Source of the DNA: an uncultured Prevotellaceae bacterium
GTDB lineage: Bacteria > Bacteroidota > Bacteroidia > Bacteroidales > Bacteroidaceae
Length of the DNA: 64,000 bases
Assembly (NCBI GenBank): GCA_946402905.1
Contig: CAMIYC010000006.1
Span: forward strand, 1-64,000
Reading direction: 5' to 3'
Part shown: piece by piece, positions 52,203 to 62,658 of the stretch
How the letters are laid out: each line of letters begins with the position of its first letter
Position numbering within the stretch: position 1 is the stretch's first letter
Program-made: the position numbers and the translations under genes
The notes under the pieces: model-generated
Seen by the model: only the letters and a program-made list of their open reading frames with translations
Database searches by the model: none
Told to the model about the DNA's origin: nothing

Positions 52203-52490
52203 ATTATTAATTATTGCTGTCCAATAAAAATAATTGCCAATGAGCCAAAAAGATAGGTTATACAACAGAAGGTCAAAAATCGCCATATCAGGCATTTTAA
52301 AGCCGATTTTATCACATAATTCCCAATTAATGAGCAATAAATTACCTCTGATAAGTGATTTTGCATATATGGCTACAAATGGTTTCATAGGGGGCTTGGT
52401 TTTCAAATCTGCCTGTCCGGATGCCGATTATCAGCAACTTATAAGCCAAAATTCACCTTTTCCAATTTAATCGAACAGCAATAGTTATTA

Positions 52491-53690
52491 ATGAAGAAGA
52501 GAATAATTTTTGTAAACAATCACCTGAATGAAGGCGGCGTAGAAAAATCCCTAGTAGATTTATTAAATGCCATCAACTATAAATACTACAATGTAGATTT
52601 ACTTATATTTGAAAAAGGAGGTATTTATCGTGAAAGGATACCACAACAAGTTAATATTATTACATATAATTATTCACACGTGTATGGTCCATTTTTAACA
52701 ACAATTTTATCAAATCTATTTCTCTTACGATTATCACCTATACTTTTTCGTCTGATTCTATTATTGTCACATTTTCAAGGGAAAAAAGTATTTAAGTATC
52801 TCCGGCCATTATTAGGAATTAAGAAACAATATGACTTTTCCATTGCTTATAGGGTAGGTTTTCCAAATATAATCGTATCACAAACAGTTAATAGTAAATA
52901 TAAAATATGTTGGTGGCATCATGGAGAATATAATCATACAGCCTACAATACATCAGAGATTAATGAATTGTGGAGCAATATGAATCAATTAGTTGCTGTA
53001 TCAAATGGAACAAAACAACTTATAGCCAATCACTTCAAATTCGACTATAACAAAATATCTGTCATTCCTAATATTATTGATACGGAAACTATCTTATCAT
53101 TAGCAGGAACCAATAATCCTTATCCAAATTCACGAACGATCAACATTGTGACGATGGGGCGGCTCTGCTGGGAAAAACATATAGAGGACGTGCCGATATT
53201 AGCAAAAAAACTTATAGAAGGTGGTTTTTCTCAATTCCAATGGTACATTATCGGCGATGGAGTTATGCGCAAAGATATTGAATCTGCCATCCAAGCAACA
53301 AAGACGCACAACCATGTGATTATGCTCGGTCGCCAATCCAACCCCTATCCATATATCAAATATGCTCATTTCATGGTTCACACTTCATATGTAGAGGCTC
53401 ACTGCCTGACTATACTTGAAGCCATGGCACTTAAAACGCCATGTGTGGCAACTAGAACCAATATACCCCAAGACTTCACAATAGATGGAGAAAACTGTAT
53501 TCTTGCAAAACAAGACATTGATGACCAATATGCCTGTATATTAAAAATGATTGAGAATATCAAAGATACAGAAACCATGGTGGAGAATGCCTATCAAATG
53601 GTAAGGCGAGAATATTCTCCTTCTATCATTACTCAAAAGTTTGACAACCTTCTGGCATCAATATCAAACAATGGAAGTTTCAAGTCCTGA
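52491..53690 (+). CDS. glycosyltransferase family 4
   Basis: NNHLNEGGVEKSLVDLLNAI, VTMGRLCWEKHIEDVP, VHTSYVEAHCLTILEAMALKTP. Confidence 0.92.
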   Translation: MKKRIIFVNNHLNEGGVEKSLVDLLNAINYKYYNVDLLIFEKGGIYRERIPQQVNIITYNYSHVYGPFLTTILSNLFLLRLSPILFRLILLLSHFQGKKVFKYLRPLLGIKKQYDFSIAYRVGFPNIIVSQTVNSKYKICWWHHGEYNHTAYNTSEINELWSNMNQLVAVSNGTKQLIANHFKFDYNKISVIPNIIDTETILSLAGTNNPYPNSRTINIVTMGRLCWEKHIEDVPILAKKLIEGGFSQFQWYIIGDGVMRKDIESAIQATKTHNHVIMLGRQSNPYPYIKYAHFMVHTSYVEAHCLTILEAMALKTPCVATRTNIPQDFTIDGENCILAKQDIDDQYACILKMIENIKDTETMVENAYQMVRREYSPSIITQKFDNLLASISNNGSFKS

Positions 53691-54630
53691 CACCCCACTT
53701 ATTTCCATTATTATTCCAACATATAATATGGAATATTATGTTGAAAGATGTGTTAGATCTGTCATAAGTCAGACATATCAAAACATTGAGATTATTATTA
53801 TCGACGACGGATCAACAGATTCAACTTTTAGCATTTGCGCGGAACTTGGTTGCAAAGATTATCGCATCAGAATCTTTCAACAGTCAAACTGTGGAGCATC
53901 GATGGCCCGTAATAAAGGGCTTGATACTGCAAAAGGGAAATATATTATGTTTGTAGACAGTGATGATTGGATAGAGCCAAATATGTTAGATCGTTTATAT
54001 GAAGATCTTGTGTGCACTGATGCGGCATTAGTGATATCTCAAGTGCCCTTTGACAAAATGGCACAAATCGGGAATAATACTTTATCCAAGGAACAGGGAT
54101 TAAAAAAAATTCTACAAGGATTTTGGTGGGGGCCTGTTGGGAAACTATTTAAAAGAGAGGCTATTGGTAGCATACGCTTTCCAAAAGCGACCATCTCGGA
54201 GGATTATGTATTTATGGCAAAGGTTGTCTCCCAATGTGAAAAAACATATTATAATCCTCATTGTTTCTATCATCGAGAAGTCAGAGAAGGAAGCCTGTCA
54301 CGTCTTCAGCTAAGTGAGAGAAAATTTGACGAGTTTCATAACATGATTCATGTATGTGATTACATACAAGAAAAGTATCCACATTATTTGCATTTGGCAA
54401 AATGGCATCTTGCCGAAACTTCTATAAAATTACTTTTTTGTATTTACGATAATCATGCAGAGAAATTATACGAAAAACAGAAGAGGATGATATTGTCGAG
54501 TATCAGCAATAATTACTGGGATTACCTCTTAAATCATAACATAAAACTGAAGACAAGACTACTTTTGGCATGTTGTTTTTCTTATTACTCAAGTAAATTC
54601 GCTGCCAACATTTATTCAAAATTGCCGTAA
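53671..54630 (+). CDS. glycosyltransferase family 2
   Basis: ISIIIPTYNMEYYVERCVRSVISQTYQNIEIIIIDDGSTDST, VDSDDW; start overlaps upstream gene by 20 bp. Confidence 0.93.
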   Translation: MEVSSPDTPLISIIIPTYNMEYYVERCVRSVISQTYQNIEIIIIDDGSTDSTFSICAELGCKDYRIRIFQQSNCGASMARNKGLDTAKGKYIMFVDSDDWIEPNMLDRLYEDLVCTDAALVISQVPFDKMAQIGNNTLSKEQGLKKILQGFWWGPVGKLFKREAIGSIRFPKATISEDYVFMAKVVSQCEKTYYNPHCFYHREVREGSLSRLQLSERKFDEFHNMIHVCDYIQEKYPHYLHLAKWHLAETSIKLLFCIYDNHAEKLYEKQKRMILSSISNNYWDYLLNHNIKLKTRLLLACCFSYYSSKFAANIYSKLP

Positions 54631-54666
54631 ATTTCTCTTTTTTTAAGTCACAATTTGTGACTTCCA

Positions 54667-54960
54667 ATGTTAACTACACAGCTGATTAGGATCCCGAAAA
54701 ATCCGATAAGACCCATGTCGAAGAATGACACCCAAATATTGAAAGGACTGGCTATTCTCATGATGTTGTTTTTACATCTTTTAAACAATATAATCTGCAG
54801 ATATGGGAATAGTTGCCAGTTTACTAATATGCTGGCCTATCATCCTATTCTATATAACAGTCTTCTTTTCAATTTTATCCTTGGACATCGTGTTTAAGGG
54901 AATTGCGAAAAAAATGCAAAAATCGCGAAAAGATGCGGAAATATTGAATGCAAAAAGATA
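54667..54960 (+). pseudogene. acyltransferase 3 remnant (N-terminal piece and out-of-frame C-terminal-like piece)
   Basis: MSKNDTQILKGLAILMMLFLHLLNN is a typical AT3 N-terminus; a second frame encodes WPIILFYITVFFSILSLDIVFKGIAKK, resembling a terminal TM. Confidence 0.6.
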
Positions 54961-54977
54961 TAAAAAGGATGTCATTT

Positions 54978-55997
54978 ATGAAATTAAATAAAAGAATTGT
55001 ATATCTTGATCTCATAAGGATTTTCGCAATTGTCTTTATTATTCTGATGCATTCTCCTATTCCACAAGAAGGAAATCAGAGTATTATATTAGGAGGTATT
55101 AGTTTTATTACAGCACCGGGCTTAGGTCTTTTATTTATGGTGAGTGGTGCCCTCTTATTGCCTGTCAAAGCATCAATGTATGCATTTTATAAAAAGAGAT
55201 TAGGAAAAGTTGTAGCTCCGACATTATTCTTTTCTTTTTTCTATATATTCGTAAATATATTTATTGGAAATGAAGACCTTACCAACATCTGCAGATACAT
55301 TATCTCTATCCCATTTTCGCCTCAGGGACATGGTATATTGTGGTTCATGTACACCATCATAGGCCTCTATCTGATATCCCCTATCATTTCGCCATGGTTG
55401 GAAAAAGCATCACAAAAAGAAATCGAAACAGTGCTGCTTCTATGGATGATTACTATGTGTTACCCTTTTCTTAGGCTGATATTTCAAATTGATGACGGGA
55501 AGGCTTCCATTCTTTACTATTTTAATGGCTATGGAGGGTATTATCTTTTAGGATACTATCTCCATCACTATCATAAGCATATAAAAATCAAATGGATTGC
55601 TCTCTTTTTCTTTATTCCATTATTAGTGGCAGGTCTGATTAAAGCATTTAAAGTTAGTGTAGATTTTTATGATTTATTCTGGTATTTAAGCATTTTCACC
55701 GCAATGATGTCCGTTGGGTGGTTTTATGTATTCCGAATTATTTCTTCAAAATATCATTTAAGAGATACTGCTATAAGAAATATAGCCATTATTAGCGACA
55801 GCTGTTTTGGCATCTATCTTGTACACATATTCATCATGCGCCAATGTTTGTGGAAAGTGCCCTTTATAGTCCAAAGCCATCCATTACTACAAGTGACTCT
55901 CATTACTTTGCTTACTTTCTTTATTTCTTTTTTCATTGTACAAATTATTCGGGGGCTTCCATTCAGCAAATACATTATAGGGATAGGAAAACATTAA
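54978..55997 (+). CDS. acyltransferase 3 family membrane protein
   Basis: RIVYLDLIRIFAIVFIILMHSP; ~10 TM segments; start at 54978. Confidence 0.88.
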   Translation: MKLNKRIVYLDLIRIFAIVFIILMHSPIPQEGNQSIILGGISFITAPGLGLLFMVSGALLLPVKASMYAFYKKRLGKVVAPTLFFSFFYIFVNIFIGNEDLTNICRYIISIPFSPQGHGILWFMYTIIGLYLISPIISPWLEKASQKEIETVLLLWMITMCYPFLRLIFQIDDGKASILYYFNGYGGYYLLGYYLHHYHKHIKIKWIALFFFIPLLVAGLIKAFKVSVDFYDLFWYLSIFTAMMSVGWFYVFRIISSKYHLRDTAIRNIAIISDSCFGIYLVHIFIMRQCLWKVPFIVQSHPLLQVTLITLLTFFISFFIVQIIRGLPFSKYIIGIGKH

Positions 55998-56004
55998 GAC
56001 ACAA

Positions 56005-56170
56005 TAAGGATTTTGGATTGCGGAAAAATGCGGAAAATCAGAAAACATGCGGAAATTTGTAGGCTAAAGCATCCTTGAGGATATAGATTGCGAAAAGGTG
56101 CGAAAAAGACGGAATAATGCGAAAAGATGTGGATGATGAAACATCCGAAGGGGTTTGGGAATGCAGAAAT
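56005..56170. repeat. TGCGAAAA-rich dispersed repeat (family C)
   Basis: gattgcggaaaaatgcggaaaatcagaaaacatgcggaaat...gattgcgaaaaggtgcgaaaaagacggaataatgcgaaaagatg. Confidence 0.75.
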
Positions 56171-56258
56171 GGACGGAAAAGACATCTGAGATTTGCATTA
56201 TAATAATATTATAATTATCATTGTATAATGATATTAAAATAATGTCGGCTATATGAAG

Positions 56259-57374
56259 ATGACGAATCCTTTTATCACGAACGGGTATATTTCATCCCAT
56301 TACTTCTGTGACCGGGTGGAAGAGACAAGAGCATTGACTGACAAGATTGCGAACGGCAACCATACAGCTCTCATCTCACCGCGAAGAATGGGAAAGACCG
56401 GACTGATACGTCATTGCTTTGACCAAGACGAAATAAGACGGCACTACTATACTTTCGTCGTAGACATCTATGCAACGAAAAGCCTTCAGGAGTTTGTCTA
56501 TGAACTGGGGAAGGGTGTGCTGGGCACTTTAAAGTCTAAAGGGCGCAAGGCATGGGAATTTTTCCTCCACACTTTGAATTCGCTTCGCGGAAGCATCACT
56601 TTTGACATCAACGGCAACCCGGAATGGGGTATCGGCGTGGGTGACATTCAAAGTCCTCATGTCACACTCGATGAGATATTCGACTATCTGGAACATGCGG
56701 AGAAGCCATGCATCGTGGCCATTGACGAGTTTCAGACTATCATGAATTATCCTGAAAGAAACATCGAGGCCATCCTGCGCACACACATACAGAAATGCAA
56801 GAATGTAAGGATGGTCTATGCAGGGTCTCAACGCCATTTGATGTCGGAGATTTTCGTGTCACCCTCACGTCCTTTCTATCAAAGTACCAGTCTGATGACA
56901 CTGGCTCCCATCGCCAGTGAGCGTTATATTGAGTTTGCCCAAGCCTTATTCAAGGAATATCACAAAGAGGTTCAGAGCGATACCGTAGCTGAGATTTATG
57001 AGCGATATGACGGTGTGACATGGTATGTACAATCGGTGCTCAATGCTCTGTTTGCGATGACAGAACCAGGAAGTGTCTGCACTCCAGACATGGTGGATCC
57101 AGCCATCCAACAGATCCTTGCCCAGCAAGGCTTTGCCTATCAGGCTCTTCTCTATCAGTTGCCACCCAAGCAGAAAGAGGTGCTGACGGCCATCTGCAAG
57201 GAGGGCAAGGCGACGGGTGTCACCTCGCGAGTTTTCCTGCAAAGACACCGGCTCACTGCAAGTACTATGCAGGCAGGAATCAAAGGACTTCTGGATAAGG
57301 ATTTTATCACCCACGACTTGGGTGTCTATTCTGCCTACGACCGGTTTTTCGCACAATGGCTGCTGCAGCAGTGA
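56259..57374 (+). CDS. AAA/STAND-type ATP-binding protein
   Basis: LISPRRMGKTGLIRH Walker A-like, CIVAIDEFQTI Walker B; C-terminal winged-helix-like region. Confidence 0.85.
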   Translation: MTNPFITNGYISSHYFCDRVEETRALTDKIANGNHTALISPRRMGKTGLIRHCFDQDEIRRHYYTFVVDIYATKSLQEFVYELGKGVLGTLKSKGRKAWEFFLHTLNSLRGSITFDINGNPEWGIGVGDIQSPHVTLDEIFDYLEHAEKPCIVAIDEFQTIMNYPERNIEAILRTHIQKCKNVRMVYAGSQRHLMSEIFVSPSRPFYQSTSLMTLAPIASERYIEFAQALFKEYHKEVQSDTVAEIYERYDGVTWYVQSVLNALFAMTEPGSVCTPDMVDPAIQQILAQQGFAYQALLYQLPPKQKEVLTAICKEGKATGVTSRVFLQRHRLTASTMQAGIKGLLDKDFITHDLGVYSAYDRFFAQWLLQQ

Positions 57375-57405
57375 TAGGACCTTAATGCCATCCATGTAAG
57401 GATTA

Positions 57406-57470
57406 GGATTGCGAAAAAGGGCGAAAAAGGCGAAATAATGCGAAAATTTGTAGATGCTTAAGCATTTAGG
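57406..57470. repeat. TGCGAAAA-rich dispersed repeat (family C)
   Basis: gattgcgaaaaagggcgaaaaaggcgaaataatgcgaaaatttgtagatgcttaagcat. Confidence 0.8.
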
Positions 57471-57586
57471 GGGATTTGTTTACGTGTAATTGCCATGAAT
57501 TATTTCGTGAATTTTCGTGAATTACATAAAGAGTCATCTAATATAGGAATCGTTTATTTTAGTCTTTCTTTCAAGATAATCATTTG

Positions 57587-58717
57587 ATGAAGATAGTATA
57601 TTGCACTGATAAGATTGATGTAATCGGTGGTATCGAGCGAATTACTGTTGAGAAAGCAAATGCCCTATCTCATATCAAGGGGAACAAAGTATACATTGTG
57701 GTTGCTTACAACAGAAACCCGCCACACTTTCCGGTAGAAAAAGGGGTAGAAGTCATCAATCTCGACGTGAGGTTTCATGACTGCTACAGCCGTAATCCTT
57801 TCGTCTGGGTACCTTTCTACCTGAAGAAGAAGAAGGAGCACCGGAAGAAACTGAAAGATACGCTTCTATCCATTTCTCCAGATGTCATTATCTCCACGGG
57901 GCAAGTTCTTAATTCATTCCTACCAACCATCAAAATCCCCACCAAACCGTTATTTATCCGTGAATTTCATTCTTATGCCCATTATAGATTATTAGAAGCA
58001 GAAGGCCTGGGAAAGTTACGTGCATTAAGGAAAGACTTTATTGACTGCAAGCTGAGCACCAGACATTACGACAAAATCGTGATTCTCACCCATGAGGATA
58101 AAGAAAATAATTGGAGTCACAATCCTAATGCTGTAGTCATCCCCAACATGGTGACCATAGATACGGCTCAAGTTTCCTCATTAGAAAACAAGACTGCCAT
58201 CGCAGCAGGACGGTTAGTAAAACAAAAAAACTTCCAATCTCTGATATCCGCCTGGCAATACGTCAAGCCGAGACATCCTGACTGGAAGCTAAAGATCTAT
58301 GGAGACGGAGAGTTAAGAGGAAAGCTAGAACAACAGATTATAGAAAAGAATCTGACAGAGAATGTAGAATTATGTGGCTTTACCACAGACATTGCCCACC
58401 AATTAACTGCATCCTCCATTCTTATTTCTTCATCCATTTACGAAGGTCTTCCCCTAAATATTATCGAAGCTATGGCCTGTGGACTACCGGTGATCTCTTA
58501 TGACTATTGTTGCGGCCCAAAAGATTTGGTAAGAAATGGAGAGAATGGATATATTGTGCCACTAAACGATGAAAAAGCATTAAGCGACAGGATCTGTGAA
58601 TTGATTGAAAATGAGGATTTGAGAAAGAGAATGGGGAAAGCCAGTCTGGAGAAATCAAAAGACTATTCTCGAGATGCTATCATTCAGCAGTGGATGGCTT
58701 TGTTTCAGCAAGGATGA
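57587..58717 (+). CDS. glycosyltransferase family 4
   Basis: IAAGRLVKQKNFQSLISAWQ, SSIYEGLPLNIIEAMACGLPVISYD. Confidence 0.93.
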   Translation: MKIVYCTDKIDVIGGIERITVEKANALSHIKGNKVYIVVAYNRNPPHFPVEKGVEVINLDVRFHDCYSRNPFVWVPFYLKKKKEHRKKLKDTLLSISPDVIISTGQVLNSFLPTIKIPTKPLFIREFHSYAHYRLLEAEGLGKLRALRKDFIDCKLSTRHYDKIVILTHEDKENNWSHNPNAVVIPNMVTIDTAQVSSLENKTAIAAGRLVKQKNFQSLISAWQYVKPRHPDWKLKIYGDGELRGKLEQQIIEKNLTENVELCGFTTDIAHQLTASSILISSSIYEGLPLNIIEAMACGLPVISYDYCCGPKDLVRNGENGYIVPLNDEKALSDRICELIENEDLRKRMGKASLEKSKDYSRDAIIQQWMALFQQG

Positions 58718-58825
58718 GTCTATAAAAGTCATAAGAATACGCTATTATGTTGAACCTTGCAAAGGTTTATCTTTCTAAATTGTTTTTAGACATCTACCTA
58801 AAGATGACAATGACATGATTGAGAA

Positions 58826-58928
58826 ATAAAAACTACGGATTTTGCTGATTTTGCTGATTTTAAAATGAACTTTTATATTAAAGAAGAAACATATACAATC
58901 TGTAAAATCAGATAAATCCGTAGTTGAT
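58826..58928. repeat. inverted-repeat element (AACTACGGATTT ends)
   Basis: AACTACGGATTTTGCTGATTTT ... AAAATCAGATAAATCCGTAGTT; further direct copy at 58978-59030. Confidence 0.7.
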
Positions 58929-59042
58929 TATGTGAGCTACCATAAATTTTTGGTGACAATGACATGATTGAGAATTAAAAACTACGGATTTTGCTGATTT
59001 TACTGATTTTACTGATTTTGCTGATGTTAAATGATATAATTC

Positions 59043-59216
59043 ATGTGCCGCATTTGCTTCACTTGTTGGGTTTTAAGGATTTAAGGTGATGAGGTTATAA
59101 GGTGAAATTATCAATGAATACGCTGCCGTTTAGCACATATCACCTCAAGACCTCTAAGCTAAGCGACCACCACGCTTCACTACCTGATAACCTGATAACT
59201 GAAGCTTGCGAAGTCA
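59043..59216. repeat. dispersed TIR element, family D copy 3
   Basis: gtgccgcatttgcttcacttgttgggttttaagg...acctgataactgaagcttgcgaag. Confidence 0.7.
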
Positions 59217-59278
59217 AATTAAGTTTCATTCATTTCATATTGAAAAAAGCTCATCATTAAATTTCATTTTAATCATAT

Positions 59279-60340
59279 ATGCTTATATCCATCATCATAC
59301 CCATATACAACAAAGAGGCAGTCATTAGGAGGACCATTGACTCTGTTCTCGCACAAGGACTGAGGGAAGATGAGTATGAATTGATTCTCATAGACGATGG
59401 CTCACATGACCAGTCGCTGTCTATTTGCAATGCCTACAGGGTAAAATATCCCAATATCATCAAGGTGATTTCGAAAGGCAATGAAGGACAATCAAAGACA
59501 AGAGATTTAGGTATAGACAGTGCTTCTGGCGACTACATTTACTTCATGGATGCTGATGACTATCTCATTGAGGGTGGACTGAGATATGTCATTGACCATT
59601 TCTTGAACAATGAAATAGATGTTTTGGTTTTTTTCTCCAAGACTATTCCTAATTTTAATGATTACGATGTCCCACAAGGTGATATAGAAGGTAAGATTGT
59701 CTATGACGGCGAGGGATGTGACTATCTAAAGTCTGCTTTCTTTATCTTCATTTGGAATCAAATATATCGTTTGTCATTCATCAAAAAGCACCATATTTCA
59801 TTTCAAGATATGTTTCTGGCAGAGGATGTATTCTTCAACCTGCAAGTATGGACAAAGAACCCAAAGGTAAGAGTCACCTCATCGAGGATATACCGATACA
59901 TAGAATATCCGGGAGACGGGCAACTGACTAAAAACAGGGACGAAGATTATATCAAGAAGTCGATTGAAAGCTATATGAGGCTGTTTAAAGAGATCGCCAC
60001 ACAGGACCTTCGTTTTAAGACGGAATACGGTTCTGACAGGATGGAGACTCTTTTCAAATCTCTACAGAGACCCTTTATGAGCCGGATACTGTCTTCTCAA
60101 TTATCTGTGAATGAATTTAGAGCCACCACCGGGCATCTGAAAAAGCTTCAGTTATTGCCTCTGAAAGGATCTGTCAACAGATCCACCAAAGTTATTGAAA
60201 TCATAATGAAAACACCCTGGTTATTGCCTTTGTACCAAAAAGTTTATCAATCCATTGTCATTCCTCATATCATACCACGTATAGACAGGGAGACAGGGAA
60301 ATTTCATTTTAAGGTGGGGTCTCAACGGAATACTTTCTAA
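59279..60340 (+). CDS. glycosyltransferase family 2
   Basis: ISIIIPIYNKEAVIRRTIDSVLAQGL, IDDGSHDQS, FMDADDYL. Confidence 0.93.
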   Translation: MLISIIIPIYNKEAVIRRTIDSVLAQGLREDEYELILIDDGSHDQSLSICNAYRVKYPNIIKVISKGNEGQSKTRDLGIDSASGDYIYFMDADDYLIEGGLRYVIDHFLNNEIDVLVFFSKTIPNFNDYDVPQGDIEGKIVYDGEGCDYLKSAFFIFIWNQIYRLSFIKKHHISFQDMFLAEDVFFNLQVWTKNPKVRVTSSRIYRYIEYPGDGQLTKNRDEDYIKKSIESYMRLFKEIATQDLRFKTEYGSDRMETLFKSLQRPFMSRILSSQLSVNEFRATTGHLKKLQLLPLKGSVNRSTKVIEIIMKTPWLLPLYQKVYQSIVIPHIIPRIDRETGKFHFKVGSQRNTF

Positions 60341-60355
60341 AAATTAAGCCATCTT

Positions 60356-61324
60356 ATGGCTCGCTATAAATACAGCATTATCATTCCACACAAAAACACT
60401 CCTTCACTATTAGTTATGTGTGTGGCATCTATCCCCCAAAGAGACGATTTACAGATTGTTATTGTTGATGACAACAGCGACCCATCGATAGTTGATTTCG
60501 ACAACTTTCCTATCAAAAATGATGAACATACAATTGTCATTTTCGACAAATCTGGGAAAGGGGCTGGAAGAGCAAGAAATATCGGTATGGAAAATGCTAC
60601 CGGTGAAAAATTCATTTTCGCAGATGCCGATGATTTCTTTAACTATTGTTTTAATGAAGTACTTGACGAATATAAGGACGACACATCCGATATCGTGTTT
60701 TTCAATGCATCATCTTGTGACAGTCTTACATACATAAATCGTCCGAACAGAGCTGAATTTATTAATGAGTTATTTGATGGGTACCTTAAAAATCCTACTT
60801 TATTCGAGTATTACTTACGTTATGAATGCGGTGCGCCATGGAGTAAAATTATTAAGAAAGAATTGATATCTGATAACCGAGTAGTTTTTGAAGAGACTAC
60901 TGTGAACAATGATGTAAAGTTTTCTTATTTATCAGGGCATCTTGCAAAAACAGTAAAAGCTGACAAACGCGCCATTTATTGCCTTACATATTCACCATCA
61001 TCAATCTCATATACGATGAACGATGAAAAATATCAAAGCAGAATGCGAACCATTGCTGAGCAAATAGTTTTCTGTACAAAAAATAAGCCAGAGTATGTAC
61101 ATTGCAAATCATATCCATTTTTCTATCTTAGAGATAGTTTAGTCAATATTTATCAGGTAAAAAAAACTAATCTGTATAATAAATGCCTCAAGATACTTGA
61201 CTCATACGGTATTGGCAAAGAAATGAGAAAGGCCGTTAGGAAAAGATTATTACATATTAAAGTAGCTGTATTTATCGTCAGTATCAGTAAAGCCCCATTA
61301 AAGTGGATTAAGCATTTTAAATAA
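60356..61324 (+). CDS. glycosyltransferase family 2
   Basis: YSIIIPHKNTPSLLVMCVASIPQRDDLQIVIVDDNSD, FADADDFF. Confidence 0.9.
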   Translation: MARYKYSIIIPHKNTPSLLVMCVASIPQRDDLQIVIVDDNSDPSIVDFDNFPIKNDEHTIVIFDKSGKGAGRARNIGMENATGEKFIFADADDFFNYCFNEVLDEYKDDTSDIVFFNASSCDSLTYINRPNRAEFINELFDGYLKNPTLFEYYLRYECGAPWSKIIKKELISDNRVVFEETTVNNDVKFSYLSGHLAKTVKADKRAIYCLTYSPSSISYTMNDEKYQSRMRTIAEQIVFCTKNKPEYVHCKSYPFFYLRDSLVNIYQVKKTNLYNKCLKILDSYGIGKEMRKAVRKRLLHIKVAVFIVSISKAPLKWIKHFK

Positions 61325-61392
61325 ACATCATTTAGATTTCGCTCTGCTCATTGGTTTATAATGTTTTAAGGTCATTTGATTATCTAATCGTC

Positions 61393-62589
61393 ATGGAAAA
61401 AAGGAAGAAAATCTTATTAGTAAATATGATAAATGAAGATGTATTTAATACATTTTCAGGAGGGGGATTAAGGAGCAACTTGTTTATCAGGGCACTTTCA
61501 GAGATAGGAGATGTGGATGTTATCTGCTTTAGTAAAAATGATTTAGTCTCAAACATTCCTCATTGTAACGTTGTTTTTTCCCAAACGATATGGGACAACA
61601 GAACTTATAGTGATGTAATTCGCGCTCTTTTATGCATGACAATCCGCCCATCTGATCCCTATACTTATTATAATCTCAACAAGCAGAAAGCATCAATCGT
61701 AGACAGTTTCGTGAATAAAACGAACTATGACTATATCGCTTGCAGGTATGTACAAACAGCCATCATTTGTGGCTTGTTAAAATACAAGGACAAACTTATT
61801 ATTGACGCTGACGACAACCAAGCCGTAGTTAGGAAATTTGAAGCTATTAAGGCCAATTCAATCTTAATCAAATGGAAGCGGCAATATGAATCGGCCAGGA
61901 TAGGAAGGATGTTGAAGAAACTGCTTTCGAATACTTTTTGCTCATTCTGCTCCAACCCTTTGGAACTTCCTTCTCCCAAAACGACATTCCTGCACAATAC
62001 AACAGTTCTAAATGTACCAGTTTCAAGTCTTTCTGAGAATATCACTCCACGTATTCTTTTTATTGGATACTTGCGATATTTCCCCAACAAACAAGGCATC
62101 ACTCATTTTGTAGAATCTATCTTTCCACATATTAAAGCCGCTGTCCATTCGGCAGAACTACGAATCGTTGGTAACGGAGAACCTGAATTTTTAGATTATC
62201 TCAATGAGAAAGAAGGTGTAGAGGCTGTTGGAAGGGTTGATGATTTGGTTTCGGAGTATCGAAACGCAGCTGTGGTTGTCATACCTATTTACTATGGTTC
62301 TGGTACAAGTGTAAAGTTTATTGAGGCATTACTTATGAACCGTCCCATCGTTTCAACTCCTGTTGGAGCAAGAGGATACAGTGAAATTTGCAATGACGGA
62401 GAAGATTACATGCTGGCAAGCAATGATGAAGAATTCTGCGCCAAGACCATAGACCTTCTTTCCTCCCCATCGAAATCGAGAGAGATGGCAAAAAGAGGTT
62501 ATGAAAAAGGAAAGAAATATTTTTCTCAAGAGAAATTTGTGGAAATTGTAAAAAATACAATTTTAAGTTCTCAACAATCCGTACAATAA
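61393..62589 (+). CDS. glycosyltransferase family 4
   Basis: ILFIGYLRYFPNKQGITHFV, VVIPIYYGSGTSVKFIEALLMNRPIVSTPVGARG. Confidence 0.9.
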   Translation: MEKRKKILLVNMINEDVFNTFSGGGLRSNLFIRALSEIGDVDVICFSKNDLVSNIPHCNVVFSQTIWDNRTYSDVIRALLCMTIRPSDPYTYYNLNKQKASIVDSFVNKTNYDYIACRYVQTAIICGLLKYKDKLIIDADDNQAVVRKFEAIKANSILIKWKRQYESARIGRMLKKLLSNTFCSFCSNPLELPSPKTTFLHNTTVLNVPVSSLSENITPRILFIGYLRYFPNKQGITHFVESIFPHIKAAVHSAELRIVGNGEPEFLDYLNEKEGVEAVGRVDDLVSEYRNAAVVVIPIYYGSGTSVKFIEALLMNRPIVSTPVGARGYSEICNDGEDYMLASNDEEFCAKTIDLLSSPSKSREMAKRGYEKGKKYFSQEKFVEIVKNTILSSQQSVQ

Positions 62590-62658
62590 GCAATGCTCGA
62601 TTATCCTACATGGAGGTAGGCAGAAAAAAGCAGGAAAACGAAGTAAATATTCATCATT

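Noticed and set aside
52234-52470. 78 aa ORF between family D copy 2 and the GT4 gene
   Set aside because: No recognisable domain; both strands are open and it lies in repeat-rich intergenic DNA.
46000-62600. AT-rich glycosyltransferase block as a genomic island with integrase
   Set aside because: No integrase, tRNA or transposase recognised; composition is typical of variable capsule cassettes.
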